Shown one piece after another: positions 1 through 9,373 of a stretch of 35,256 bases of DNA. Made by a program: the position numbers and the translations under genes. A model generated the notes under the pieces. The model was given only the letters and a program-made list of their open reading frames with translations, had not been told where the DNA came from and searched no databases. The stretch lies in assembly GCA_019119795.1 (NCBI GenBank), contig DWWJ01000188.1, positions 1 through 35,256 of the forward strand, written 5' to 3'. The first letter of the stretch is position 1, and every line of letters starts with the position of its first letter. The stretch is from Candidatus Intestinimonas pullistercoris. GTDB lineage: Bacteria; Bacillota; Clostridia; Oscillospirales; Oscillospiraceae.

Positions 1-47
1 CGGTCCGTGATCGCGGCGCGCTGTTCCTCTGTGGGGGGAAACGCCAT
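1..47 (-). CDS. addA: AddA (ATP-dependent helicase/nuclease subunit A), N-terminal fragment, truncated by window edge
   Basis: Minus strand from 47 reads MAFPPTEEQRAAITDR, an AddA/UvrD-like N-terminus; SD GGAGG upstream; directly downstream of addB in the same orientation. Confidence 0.8.
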   Translation of the reverse strand, partial: MAFPPTEEQRAAITD

Positions 48-95
48 AGAGACACCTCCGATCCTTCTGAATATTCATGGAAAAGAGGGCCCCGC

Positions 96-3000
96 TCAGG
101 CCGGGTCCTCCTCCCCCTCCACCGATGCCCAAAACTCCTCGCCGCTGAGGCTAGGCAGATACCTCCGCCGGTCAGAGCCCCGCCCCTCCTCGAAGTGGCA
201 GGCGGCGGCATAATCGCAGTAGAGACAGGCGTTTTTCTCCGGCCCCCGCCAGAAGGGGTCGGCGTCAATGACCCCGGCGGCCAGCTCATGTCCGATCTCC
301 CGCAGGATGCGCTGGGTGTGCCGCTTCAGCTTTCCCAGCCGCTCCGCCGAGACCAGGGCCTCCCCGGTGATGGCCCCCGACTTTGCCGAGACCCGCACCG
401 GGAGGAACCGGGGCCCGCCGGCCTCCGGGCGCTCCATGGCCTCCAGGACCTCCGGGTCGTCCAGCAGCAGACCGTGCCGCCGCAGCTCTGCGTCCATCCG
501 CTTTTTCCGCTCCTGCTCGTCCATGCTCCGGCTCCCCTGGACCACCGCCGCCCGGGCGGGGAGATAGAGGACGCCGGCCGGTGTTACCGCGTAATTGTAA
601 AGGCTTTCTCCTTTTTCCTCCAGTGTAAAGAGATAGAGCAGCATCTGGAGCCCCAGGCCATTCCATATCTCTGTGAGGTCAAAGGATTTTCTCCCCGTTT
701 TGTAGTCCATCACCCGGAGGTAAAGCCTCCCGTCGTGGACCCAGCCGTCCAGCCGGTCCACAAAGCCGGAGACGCTCACCGTGACCCCGTCTACCGTCAG
801 CTCCACAGGGGGCAGGTCCTTCCCTGTCCCGAAGCCCAGCTCAAAGGCGATGGGCTGGAAGCTGGAGACAGAGAGCTCTTCCAGCACATTCTCCACCACC
901 TGGGCCACAGGCCACAGGAGGCGGTCGAAGAGGTAGACGAAGCGGGGCGTCTTGTTCTCCAGCCCCCCCAGCTCCTCCGCGATGTAGCGGTCCATGATGG
1001 CCCGAATGCGGGCCCGGACCTCTTTGGGGTCCCAGGTCCAGCCCCCCTGCCCATCCTCCACCTGCCAGCTTCTGTCCCGCAGGATGTGCTCCAGCACATA
1101 GTGGACGAAGGTGCCGTATTCCGGAGCCTGGAAGCCGGCGGCCTTCCTGGCCTTGGCCTTGAGCCCGAACTGCATGAAGTAGGAGAAGTGGCAGGACTTG
1201 TACTTGTCCATCCGGGAGGCCGACATGGGCACTCGGCGGCCGTAGAGGGCCGCCACCCCCTCCGGGGAGAGGCGCCCGCGCTCCGCCTGGGCACAGCGCT
1301 CCAGCCGTTCCACCAGGGGGGCATAGTCCGGGAGCTGCCGCAGGGCGGCACGGACCCCGGAAAGCCGCCCTGCCTGCTCCAAAGCAGGCCCCGGTGCCGA
1401 GAGCCGGAATGCCCCCCGCAGGGACTGTTCCCGGACAGGAAGGTTTTGCGGGAAGAGCAGCCGCAGGCGGGTCACCAGGAGAGAAGGCCGCTGCTCCTCC
1501 CCCTGCGTGGTCTGGGCGGCCCAGCTTACCGTCAGCCGCTCCGTGGGGCGGGCACAGGCCTCGTAGAGAATGGTCATCTCCCGGTCCAGCTTGTCAGAGA
1601 TCTGGGGAGAGAGCTCCAGGCCGAAGGATGCCAGCAGGCTTCGGTCGTCGTCGGTGAGGAGGCCCGGCGCGGGGGCGGTCTGGGGAATGGCCCCGTCATC
1701 CGCGCCCAGGAAGAAGAGGGCGCGCACGGGCCGGCTGCCCAGACGGGCGGCCTCTCCGGCGTTCACCCGGTCCAGAGAGACCGGGATGGTCCCCACCTGG
1801 TACTGGGAGAGCACCAGCTTCAACAGCTGGGCGAACTCCTCCAGCTCCATCGGGGTCTCACCCAACAGCTGGGCACACTGCTCCAGCCCTCCGCAGAGCA
1901 GCTCCCAGAGCTGCTCATACTCCGCGGCCCCCTGGAGCTCCCCCCGGTCCCGGAGGCCCTGGGCCCGCTCCAACAGCCGCTGGGGAAGCTCGATCTCCTC
2001 CAAATATCCGTAAAGGGAAAGAGCCTGCCCTCTTCCTGCCCGGTCCTGATTTTTCCGCAGGCGCTCCAGGGGCGTGGTCACCCGCCGCCGGAGGCCGTTC
2101 AGCCTCACCAGGAGTGCCTCGTCCTCCTCTGTCATAGGAAAACCGTAGCCTCTTGGATGCATGGTCCAGTCCTTCTGCGCCGTCCAGCGGCTGCCCTTCA
2201 GGTCCCATTTCAGGACATAGTTCTCCAGCAGGTCGCACTCTGACCGGGTCAGGCCGGCCAGGCCCGTCTTGAGATAGCGGAAGACATCCTCATAGCGGTA
2301 CTCCCCCGCCACCACATCCAGGGCTCCGGTGACCACTGCGAAGACAGGCTTTTGGAGGATATCGGTCATCGCGTCCAGGAAGACAGGAATGCCATACCGC
2401 CCAAAGACCTCCTCCGCCAGTGTGCTGTAGCGGTCGAACCCACGGGCGGCCACGGCGATCTCCCGGAACCGGAAGCCCTCTTCCCGGACCAGCCGCAGGA
2501 TCTCTGAGGCTGTCCACTCCAGCTCGGAACGAGGTGACACAGCAGAAAAGAGGGTGATCTCCCGGGCCGGTTCAGGGTGGATCTGTGGGAGATCTGCAAA
2601 TAAGTTTTTTTCTAAGTGGACAAGGGATTCTACTTTTCGGCCTTTGTATTCCAAGGAATAGACGGTTTCCGAGGGAACGCCCACCTCCTGGGCCAGGCGC
2701 AGAAGGCGGACCGCTGTCCGCCGTGCGGGGCGGAAAATGCCCCCCTCGTCCTCCTCTCCGCTCAGCCTCCCGCAGGTGAGGGCCACTGTGACCTCCTCCG
2801 CCTGGAGCAGGAGCTGCCGGAGCACCAGGAGCTGTTGGGGTGTAAAGTCTGTAAAGCCATCTACATAGACAGATATTTCACGGGCGTATCCGCACTCCGC
2901 AAGCCCCTGGGCCAGGCGGGTGAGCCGGTCCCTGGGGTCGGCCGCCACCCGGGCCGTCAGGGCGTCGTAGGCGCCGAAGATGAGTCCGAGGTCCTTGAGC

Positions 3001-3446
3001 TTGTCCCCCTCCTGCCCGCCGGTCTCCTGCCCCGCATTGTCCAGAGCCTCTGGGGTGACGCAGTACTGCTTGCACTCATCCAGGGTGGCCAGCAGTCCCG
3101 AGAGAAAGGCCGGCTTCCTGGAGGGGCGGGCATAGACGGTCAGGGCGTTGGAAACCGATTTCAAAGCGGCGTACATCAGTAGCAGCCGCCCTCCGGGGTC
3201 CAGGGTAGGCGCAGCCAGCCCACCCGCCTGGGCCAGAACACGGCTGCCCAGCCGGGTGAAGGACAATACCTCCGCATACAGGGAGACCTGGTTTCCGCCC
3301 ACTGCGCACAGGCGGCGCTCCGTCTCGTGGGACGCCTGCTCCGGCACGATCAGGAGCTGCCGCCTGGTCCCGCCGGAGGCGGCGATCTGCCGGAGGATGG
3401 ACGTGGTCTTCCCTGTGCCGGCCCTTCCCAGCAGCAATCTTAACAT
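96..3446 (-). CDS. addB: AddB, ATP-dependent helicase/deoxyribonuclease subunit B
   Basis: 1116 aa; N-terminal Walker A GRAGTGKT, C-terminal nuclease motif (VDRLDGW...VMDYKTG) and Cys cluster CLYCDYAAAC typical of the AddB Fe-S nuclease; addA follows. Confidence 0.95.
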   Translation of the reverse strand: MLRLLLGRAGTGKTTSILRQIAASGGTRRQLLIVPEQASHETERRLCAVGGNQVSLYAEVLSFTRLGSRVLAQAGGLAAPTLDPGGRLLLMYAALKSVSNALTVYARPSRKPAFLSGLLATLDECKQYCVTPEALDNAGQETGGQEGDKLKDLGLIFGAYDALTARVAADPRDRLTRLAQGLAECGYAREISVYVDGFTDFTPQQLLVLRQLLLQAEEVTVALTCGRLSGEEDEGGIFRPARRTAVRLLRLAQEVGVPSETVYSLEYKGRKVESLVHLEKNLFADLPQIHPEPAREITLFSAVSPRSELEWTASEILRLVREEGFRFREIAVAARGFDRYSTLAEEVFGRYGIPVFLDAMTDILQKPVFAVVTGALDVVAGEYRYEDVFRYLKTGLAGLTRSECDLLENYVLKWDLKGSRWTAQKDWTMHPRGYGFPMTEEDEALLVRLNGLRRRVTTPLERLRKNQDRAGRGQALSLYGYLEEIELPQRLLERAQGLRDRGELQGAAEYEQLWELLCGGLEQCAQLLGETPMELEEFAQLLKLVLSQYQVGTIPVSLDRVNAGEAARLGSRPVRALFFLGADDGAIPQTAPAPGLLTDDDRSLLASFGLELSPQISDKLDREMTILYEACARPTERLTVSWAAQTTQGEEQRPSLLVTRLRLLFPQNLPVREQSLRGAFRLSAPGPALEQAGRLSGVRAALRQLPDYAPLVERLERCAQAERGRLSPEGVAALYGRRVPMSASRMDKYKSCHFSYFMQFGLKAKARKAAGFQAPEYGTFVHYVLEHILRDRSWQVEDGQGGWTWDPKEVRARIRAIMDRYIAEELGGLENKTPRFVYLFDRLLWPVAQVVENVLEELSVSSFQPIAFELGFGTGKDLPPVELTVDGVTVSVSGFVDRLDGWVHDGRLYLRVMDYKTGRKSFDLTEIWNGLGLQMLLYLFTLEEKGESLYNYAVTPAGVLYLPARAAVVQGSRSMDEQERKKRMDAELRRHGLLLDDPEVLEAMERPEAGGPRFLPVRVSAKSGAITGEALVSAERLGKLKRHTQRILREIGHELAAGVIDADPFWRGPEKNACLYCDYAAACHFEEGRGSDRRRYLPSLSGEEFWASVEGEEDPA

Positions 3447-3471
3447 GGGGCCCCTCCTCTCCAGGCACCGC

Positions 3472-3735
3472 TCAGGGCTCTGCCAGCCCCGCCTCCTCCA
3501 GCCGCAGCAGGAGGCTCCGGTCTGTCAGCTTTTTGGCCATCAGCTCCCGGAATTTCACCGTCTTTTCCTTTCCGGCCGCACGCAGCTCCTCCAGCTCCGC
3601 GCTGATCTGCTCCAGCTCCCGGGGGAGCTCCTGGACAAAGCACTCATACCGGGCCAGCCGTTCCGCCGCCTCCGGCAGGCGGTCCGGGTCCAGTTCCCAG
3701 GTTCCGGCGGCATTCTTGCGGGTCAGTCTTTCCAT
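3472..3735 (-). CDS. small coiled-coil hypothetical protein (MERLTRK...ERLARYE), resembling short phage-associated hypothetical proteins
   Basis: 87 aa ORF, AAGGAG SD, between its own promoter and addB in the same orientation; MERLT...RLA.YE resembles small prophage-type proteins from memory. Confidence 0.65.
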   Translation of the reverse strand: MERLTRKNAAGTWELDPDRLPEAAERLARYECFVQELPRELEQISAELEELRAAGKEKTVKFRELMAKKLTDRSLLLRLEEAGLAEP

Positions 3736-3762
3736 CGACGTCGCTCCTTTCCAGCGCCAGAA

Positions 3763-3796
3763 AGGGCCCGCACCAGCTGAGCCTGGCGCGGGCCCT
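3763..3796 (-). other. 13-bp stem-loop in the 5' leader of the small ORF-addB-addA transcript
   Basis: Minus strand AGGGCCCGCGCCA-GGCTCAGC-TGGTGCGGGCCCT, one G.U pair, then TTTCTGG; lies between promoter and first start codon. Confidence 0.6.
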
Positions 3797-3821
3797 GCAA
3801 AAGATCGAAGGGTTTGGGTCT

Positions 3822-3850
3822 AGTATATCATATCCTGGCACCGCGTACAA
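3822..3850 (-). promoter_or_regulatory. sigma-A-type promoter for the small ORF-addB-addA operon
   Basis: Minus strand TTGTAC-N17-TATACT. Confidence 0.65.
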
Positions 3851-3885
3851 CCAAAAAGCGCCCGGCCCTCTGACCAGACGCTTTT
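3850..3885 (-). terminator. intrinsic terminator downstream of dapA
   Basis: Minus strand AGCGTCTGG-TCAGAGG-G-CCGGGCGCT followed by TTTTTGG. Confidence 0.6.
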
Positions 3886-3895
3886 GGACCGCTTT

Positions 3896-4795
3896 TCAGC
3901 AGGTTTGATCCAGCAGGCCGGAACGCTCCATAGCGCCCCGCAGGACCTCCAGGTTGGCGGGAGAGATATCGCACAGGGGCAGGCGCAGGCCGCCCACGTC
4001 CCGGCCCATCAGGTTCAGGGCCGCCTTCACCGGGATGGGGTTGACCTCCACAAAGAGGGCGTCCATCAGCTCGGTGTGCTGGAGCTGGAGCTGGAAGGCC
4101 TCCTGGAACTTTCCATCCAGGCAGAGGTGGGAGATATCCACCATGAGCCTGGGGGCCACGTTGGCCACCACAGAGATGACACCCTTGGCCCCCAGAGCCA
4201 TCATGGGCACCACCTGGTCATCGTTACCGGACCAGATGTAGAAATCGTCCCCGCAGAGGTAGCGGGTGTGGGCCACCAGGGAGAAATTCCCGCTGGCCTC
4301 CTTGACCCCGTTGATCTTGGGATTCTGGGACAGGACCCGGTAGGTCTCGGCGGTGAAGGAGACCCCGGTGCGGGAGGGGACATTATAGAGGATGATGGGC
4401 AGCTCCGTGCGGTCGGCGATGTACTCATAGTGGCGGATGAGGCCCTCCTGGGAGCACTTGTTGTAATAGGGGGTCACATGGAGGAGGGCGTCAGCGCCGG
4501 AGTCCTGGGCGTGCTGAGAGAGGTAGACCGCGGCGGAGGTGTCGTTGCTGCCCGCGCCGGCGATGACCTTTACCCGGTGGTTGACGTGCTTGACGCAGAA
4601 ATTGACGGCGGAGATGTGCTCCCGCAGGCTCAGGGTGGCGCACTCGCCGGTGGTCCCCAGGACGCAGATGGCATCCACGCCCCCGGCGATCTGCTCGTCG
4701 ATGAGCTGGGCGAAGCGGTCATAGTTGATGGCCCCTGTGGCGTCAAAGGGGGTGACGATGGCGGGACACGCGCCGGTAAAGACTGGCTCTCTCAT
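3896..4795 (-). CDS. dapA: 4-hydroxy-tetrahydrodipicolinate synthase
   Basis: 299 aa; GACPAIVTPF, GTTGECATL, YYNKCSQEGLIRHY and YNVPSRTG motifs of the DapA family; downstream of asd. Confidence 0.96.
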   Translation of the reverse strand: MREPVFTGACPAIVTPFDATGAINYDRFAQLIDEQIAGGVDAICVLGTTGECATLSLREHISAVNFCVKHVNHRVKVIAGAGSNDTSAAVYLSQHAQDSGADALLHVTPYYNKCSQEGLIRHYEYIADRTELPIILYNVPSRTGVSFTAETYRVLSQNPKINGVKEASGNFSLVAHTRYLCGDDFYIWSGNDDQVVPMMALGAKGVISVVANVAPRLMVDISHLCLDGKFQEAFQLQLQHTELMDALFVEVNPIPVKAALNLMGRDVGGLRLPLCDISPANLEVLRGAMERSGLLDQTC

Positions 4796-4834
4796 AAATC
4801 TGACCTCCTTAAAATCAAGTGCACCTCCGCATGG

Positions 4835-5914
4835 TCACCGGGAGAGATATCCCTCGGCGCACAGCAGCTCGGCCAGCTCCACCGCACCGCCGGCGGCGCC
4901 GCGGAGAGTATTGTGGGACAGGCACACAAATTTATAGTTGTACTGGGTATCGGGGCGGAGCCGGCCGATGGAGATGGTCATGCCGCCCCCCAGATCTCGG
5001 TCCAGACGGGCCTGAGGACGGTCGGGCTCCTCAAAGTAATGGAGGAACTGCTCCGGGGCCGTGGGCAGCTTCAGCTCCTGGGGCCGTCCCCGGTAGGAGG
5101 CCCAGAGCTCCTTGATCTCTTCCATGGAGGGCTTCTTCTCAAAGTCCACAAACACGGCGGCGGTATGGCCGTTGGACACCGGGACCCGGATGCACTGGGA
5201 GGTGATATCCGGAGTCCGGGCCTTGACGATGACGCCGTTTTCCACCCTGCCCCAGACCTTTAAGGGCTCCTGCTCGGACTTCTCCTCCTCGCCGCCAATG
5301 TAGGGGATGACGTTGTCCACCATTTCCGGCCAGGTCTCGAAGGTCTTTCCAGCGCCGGAGATGGCCTGGTAGGTACAGGCCAGCACCCGCTTGAGGCCGA
5401 AGGCCCGCAGAGGGTGGAGGGCGGGGACATAACTCTGGATGGAGCAGTTGGACTTGACGGCGATGAAGCCCCGCTTTGTGCCAAGCCGCTTTCGCTGGGC
5501 CTCAATGACCTGGAGGTGCTCCGGATTCACCTCCGGCACCACCATGGGCACGTCGGGCGTCCAGCGGTGAGCGGAGTTATTGGAGATGACAGGGCACTCA
5601 TGGCGGGCATAGGCCTCCTCCAGGGCCTGGATCTCCTCCTTCTTCATGTCCACAGCGGAAAAGACGAAGTCCACCTCTTCCGCGATGGAGGCGGCGTCTT
5701 CGGCATTCCGGACCACCAGCTTCCGGGCTCGTTCGGGAATGGGGACATCCATGGCCCAGCGGCTCCCAACGGCCTCCTCATAGGTCTTTCCGGCAGAACG
5801 GGGGCTGGCCGCGATGAGCGTGAGCTCAAACCAGGGGTGATGCTCCATCAGGGTGATGAAACGCTGGCCCACCATTCCGGTGCCGCCGATGACGCCGACC
5901 TTATATTTTTCCAT
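4835..5914 (-). CDS. asd: aspartate-semialdehyde dehydrogenase
   Basis: MEKYKVGVIGGTGMVGQRF N-terminus, KSNCSIQ active site; start placed at the ATG behind GGAGG rather than the ORF-track start at 5935. Confidence 0.95.
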   Translation of the reverse strand: MEKYKVGVIGGTGMVGQRFITLMEHHPWFELTLIAASPRSAGKTYEEAVGSRWAMDVPIPERARKLVVRNAEDAASIAEEVDFVFSAVDMKKEEIQALEEAYARHECPVISNNSAHRWTPDVPMVVPEVNPEHLQVIEAQRKRLGTKRGFIAVKSNCSIQSYVPALHPLRAFGLKRVLACTYQAISGAGKTFETWPEMVDNVIPYIGGEEEKSEQEPLKVWGRVENGVIVKARTPDITSQCIRVPVSNGHTAAVFVDFEKKPSMEEIKELWASYRGRPQELKLPTAPEQFLHYFEEPDRPQARLDRDLGGGMTISIGRLRPDTQYNYKFVCLSHNTLRGAAGGAVELAELLCAEGYLSR

Positions 5915-6040
5915 GTCACAGACCTCCAGACACACGACGCACAGTTCATTCTATCCACGCCGCCCCTTCTCCTTGCACGTCCCTGCTCCTTTTTGTGATA
6001 CGGGGCGCGGAGACTTGCGGCCCGGGACAAAAAACGGCAG

Positions 6041-6070
6041 TTGCAATCCTGTCGGCTTTTGTACTATAAT
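6041..6070 (+). promoter_or_regulatory. sigma-A-like promoter upstream of the SpoIID/LytB gene
   Basis: TTGCAA-N18-TATAAT. Confidence 0.5.
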
Positions 6071-6189
6071 GGGACCATTCCAGAGTCTTTCTGCCGGAGC
6101 GATGGCCGGCATGTGCGGGTGCATTTTTGTCAGTGTAACACAATTCTTTTTCACTGTAAAGTGTTGATTTGGAGAAATGGAGCGTCCCG

Positions 6190-7851
6190 ATGGGAAAATT
6201 TTTGATCCGATCCGCCCTTGTATTTCTTGCCGTGGTCACCGGCCTGTCCGGTGTAGCGTCAGCTGTGGACGCCTCGGCCGACGCTGTGCTCCGGGTGGGG
6301 CTCTATTACGACAGCAATGCCCTGCCAGGGGCCAATCTGGAAAACAGCGTGGGCAGCGGCTACCGCCTCGGCTATTACGAGGAGGACTTATCCTTTCACG
6401 AGCTGGGCCGCACCAGTGAGACCCAGATCTCCATGGTCAAGACCCAGAATGTGACCCTCTCCGATGGAAACTATGTGGACGGCACCGGCACTGTGACAGT
6501 GGGCTGCTACCATCTCCAGCTCCCGGGGACCTATGCCTCCTTCCAGGAGGCCCTTGACACGGCGGAGACCCTGTCAGACGGGTTCCCGGCGTGGATCGAC
6601 GGGAGCTACTATGTCCGGTCGGGGGCCTACACCACCAAGGAGGAGGCAGAAGCTGGAAAAGCCGCTCTCGGCCTCAACGATGCGGAGGTCGTCGGGACCA
6701 GCGGCTATGCCGTCTCTGTGGTGGTCACCAAAACGGGGGAGGTCCTCTTCCAGTTTGACGGCGGCAGCGCGCTTTCCCTGGGCGTCTGCCCCGGGCTGGA
6801 CGACTCCGTGAAGACGGTGACCTGGTTCAAGGGCTACCGCTATTACGGCGGCTTCCAGTATGTCCGGGACAACGGCGGGAATATAGAAGTGATCAATGTC
6901 GTCTCCCTGGATGACTATGTCCGGGGGGTCCTGCCCTACGAGATGAGCAACGACTGGCCTCTGGAGGCGCTGAAGGCCCAGGCGGTATGCGCCCGGACCT
7001 ACGCGGTGACCAACACCAGCGGGCACCGGGATTTCGACGTGTGCGCCTCCACCCACTGCCAGATGTACCAGGGCCTGAACCTGTCCAACGAGCGAACCGA
7101 CCAGGCGGTGGATGAGACGGCTGGCGAATTCGTCCGCTACGATGGGGAGCCGGCCATCACCTTTTACTCCGCCAGCGACGGCGGCGCCACCGAAGATGTC
7201 CGGAACATCTGGAACGCCAACGCCGATCTGCCCCACCTGAAGGGGGTCGTCGATCCTTATGAGGCCGATGTGGCCGACGGCATCTCCCAGTATCACTGGT
7301 CCTATACCTTCACCAGCAGTGAGCTCACTTCCAAGATGAACAGCTCGCTGAGCGGAAAAGGATATTCCTTTACAGGAATTACCGATGTATATGTCTCTGA
7401 GTACAGTGAGACCGGGAACCCCGCCTCCGTCACCTTTGTGGACCGCAGCGGCAAGACCTGGTCCTTCGGTCCGGAAACCATCCGGATCGCCCTGGGACTG
7501 CGCTCCAACCGGTTTGACGTGACCGGCGGGAGCGGCGGAGCCGGGTACGCCGTCAACGACGGCTCCGAGACGCTGTCTTCCATCAACGGCGCCTATGCCG
7601 TAAATGGAGATGGAAGCATTACTGCCATCAGCGGCACCCCTTACGTCATCACCTCCTCCGGCACAGAGCAGCTCTCCGCCCCCACCGCCTCTGCCTCGTC
7701 CTCGGCTGGAAGCGGCAGCTTTACCTTCGCCGGCTCCGGCTACGGCCACAATGTGGGGATGAGCCAGCAGGGGGCCCGGGCCATGGCCCTGCGCGGGATG
7801 GACTACATCGACATCCTCACCTTCTATTTCTCCGATGTGGAGATTTGGTGA
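6190..7851 (+). CDS. SpoIID/LytB domain protein with SPOR-like segment
   Basis: [39 protein letters not shown] and [17 protein letters not shown] are SpoIID/LytB signatures; signal peptide; SPOR-like region ([21 protein letters not shown]). ATG 6190 has a GGAG SD; the track's TTG at 6169 is less likely. Confidence 0.9.
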   Translation: MGKFLIRSALVFLAVVTGLSGVASAVDASADAVLRVGLYYDSNALPGANLENSVGSGYRLGYYEEDLSFHELGRTSETQISMVKTQNVTLSDGNYVDGTGTVTVGCYHLQLPGTYASFQEALDTAETLSDGFPAWIDGSYYVRSGAYTTKEEAEAGKAALGLNDAEVVGTSGYAVSVVVTKTGEVLFQFDGGSALSLGVCPGLDDSVKTVTWFKGYRYYGGFQYVRDNGGNIEVINVVSLDDYVRGVLPYEMSNDWPLEALKAQAVCARTYAVTNTSGHRDFDVCASTHCQMYQGLNLSNERTDQAVDETAGEFVRYDGEPAITFYSASDGGATEDVRNIWNANADLPHLKGVVDPYEADVADGISQYHWSYTFTSSELTSKMNSSLSGKGYSFTGITDVYVSEYSETGNPASVTFVDRSGKTWSFGPETIRIALGLRSNRFDVTGGSGGAGYAVNDGSETLSSINGAYAVNGDGSITAISGTPYVITSSGTEQLSAPTASASSSAGSGSFTFAGSGYGHNVGMSQQGARAMALRGMDYIDILTFYFSDVEIW

Positions 7852-7879
7852 GAGATCACAGGAAAGCGGGAAGAATCGT

Positions 7880-8905
7880 TTGAAGACATCGGATTTTTAC
7901 TATGACCTCCCCCAGGAGCTCATCGCCCAGACCCCTCTGGACCGGCGGGACAGCTCCCGGCTCATGGTGCTGAACAAGCAGACCGGGGCCACCCGGCACC
8001 TGCACTTTTATGACCTGCCCACCCTGCTGCGGCCCGGCGACTGTCTGGTGCTCAACGATTCCCGGGTGCTGCCCGCCCGGCTGCTGGGCCACCGGGAGCC
8101 CAGCGGCGGCGCGGTAGAGGTCCTGCTGTTGGTAGACCGGGGCGATAAGGTCTGGGAGTGCCTGGTCCGGCCGGGAAAGAAGCTTCGAGAGGGGGCCCGG
8201 CTCTCCTTCGGAGACGGGCTTCTCACCGCCGAGGTCCTGGAGGTCTGCGAGGGAGGCAACCGCCTGATCCGCTTCCACTACGACGGCATTTTCCTGGAGC
8301 TGCTGGAGCGCTTGGGCCGGATGCCTCTGCCCCCCTATATCAAGGCGGAGCTCCAGGACCCGGAGCGGTACCAGACCGTCTACTCCCGGGAGGTGGGCTC
8401 CGCCGCCGCCCCCACGGCCGGGCTCCACTTTACCAAAGAGCTCCTCCAGCAGGTCCAGAACATGGGGGTGGACCTGGCCTATGTGACCCTCCATGTGGGA
8501 CTGGGCACCTTCCGCCCGGTAAAGGAGGAGGAGATCACCGACCACGAGATGCACGCAGAATTCTGCACCATCTCCCAGGAGGCGGCGGACACCATCAACG
8601 CGGCCAAGCGTCGGGGCGGCCGGGTCATCTGCGTGGGGACCACCTCCTGCCGGACCATCGAGTCCTGGGCGGCGGAGGACGGCACCCTCCAGGCCTCTTC
8701 CGGCTGGACCAGCATTTATATCTATCCGGGCTACCGCTTTAAGGTGCTGGACTGCCTCATCACCAACTTCCATCTGCCGGAGTCCACCCTGGTCATGCTG
8801 GTCTCTGCCCTGGCGGGGCGGGAGCACATCTTAGCCGCCTATGAGGAGGCGGTCCGGGAGCGCTACCGCTTCTTCTCCTTTGGCGACGCGATGTTTATTG
8901 GGTAA
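7880..8905 (+). CDS. queA: S-adenosylmethionine:tRNA ribosyltransferase-isomerase
   Basis: [28 protein letters not shown]...[13 protein letters not shown] start with GGAAAG SD chosen over the ORF-track start at 7835. Confidence 0.95.
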   Translation: MKTSDFYYDLPQELIAQTPLDRRDSSRLMVLNKQTGATRHLHFYDLPTLLRPGDCLVLNDSRVLPARLLGHREPSGGAVEVLLLVDRGDKVWECLVRPGKKLREGARLSFGDGLLTAEVLEVCEGGNRLIRFHYDGIFLELLERLGRMPLPPYIKAELQDPERYQTVYSREVGSAAAPTAGLHFTKELLQQVQNMGVDLAYVTLHVGLGTFRPVKEEEITDHEMHAEFCTISQEAADTINAAKRRGGRVICVGTTSCRTIESWAAEDGTLQASSGWTSIYIYPGYRFKVLDCLITNFHLPESTLVMLVSALAGREHILAAYEEAVRERYRFFSFGDAMFIG

Positions 8906-8920
8906 TTTTTATGAAAAAGG

Positions 8921-8962
8921 TTTCCGGCCCCCTGTTGGGGGGCCGGAAATCTTCTTTATTTT
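8921..8962. terminator. bidirectional intrinsic terminator between convergent queA and spoVAE
   Basis: TTTCCGGCCCCC-TGTT-GGGGGGCCGGAAA followed by T-rich TCTTCTTTATTTT; minus strand has a CCTTTTTC tail. Confidence 0.8.
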
Positions 8963-9001
8963 CTATAAAACCAGTTTTTCCATGTGTCAGTGCCTTTCTT
9001 C

Positions 9002-9370
9002 TCACCGCTTGGGACGCGGCTTGAAGATCAGGGCCACCAGATAACCGAAGAAAATGGCTGCGGCTATGCCGCCTGCCGCCGCGGTGACTCCCCCGGTAAA
9101 GGCCCCCAGCAGCCCGTCCTCACTGACGGCCTTTGCCGCGCCCTTGGCCAGGAGGTAGCCAAAGCCGGTAAGGGGGACAGTGGCTCCGGCCCCGCCGAAC
9201 TCCACCACGTATTTATAAATGCCCAGTCCCCCCAGGACCACGCCGGACACCACATAAATCACAAGAATCTTGGCCGGAGTCAGCTTGGTCTTGTCGATCA
9301 GCACCTGGCCGATGAGGCACAGGACACCGCCGCAGAGAAAGGCCCGGAGGTATTCGCTCAGCATTTCCAT
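9002..9370 (-). CDS. spoVAE: stage V sporulation protein AE
   Basis: 122 aa multi-TM; GGVLCLIGQVLIDKTKLTPAKILVIYVVSGVVLGGLGIY typical of SpoVAE; follows spoVAD. Confidence 0.92.
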   Translation of the reverse strand: MEMLSEYLRAFLCGGVLCLIGQVLIDKTKLTPAKILVIYVVSGVVLGGLGIYKYVVEFGGAGATVPLTGFGYLLAKGAAKAVSEDGLLGAFTGGVTAAAGGIAAAIFFGYLVALIFKPRPKR

Positions 9371-9373
9371 GGC

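Noticed and set aside
195-2243. 682-aa plus-strand ORF
   Set aside because: Fully antisense to addB; composition (P, Q, H, G, L-rich) is typical of the GC-rich shadow frame; no start context or domain.
3884-5263. 459-aa plus-strand ORF
   Set aside because: Antisense to dapA and asd; repeated V/G/H/D composition is a shadow-frame artefact.
6574-7749. 391-aa minus-strand ORF
   Set aside because: Antisense to the SpoIID/LytB gene; no domain signature.
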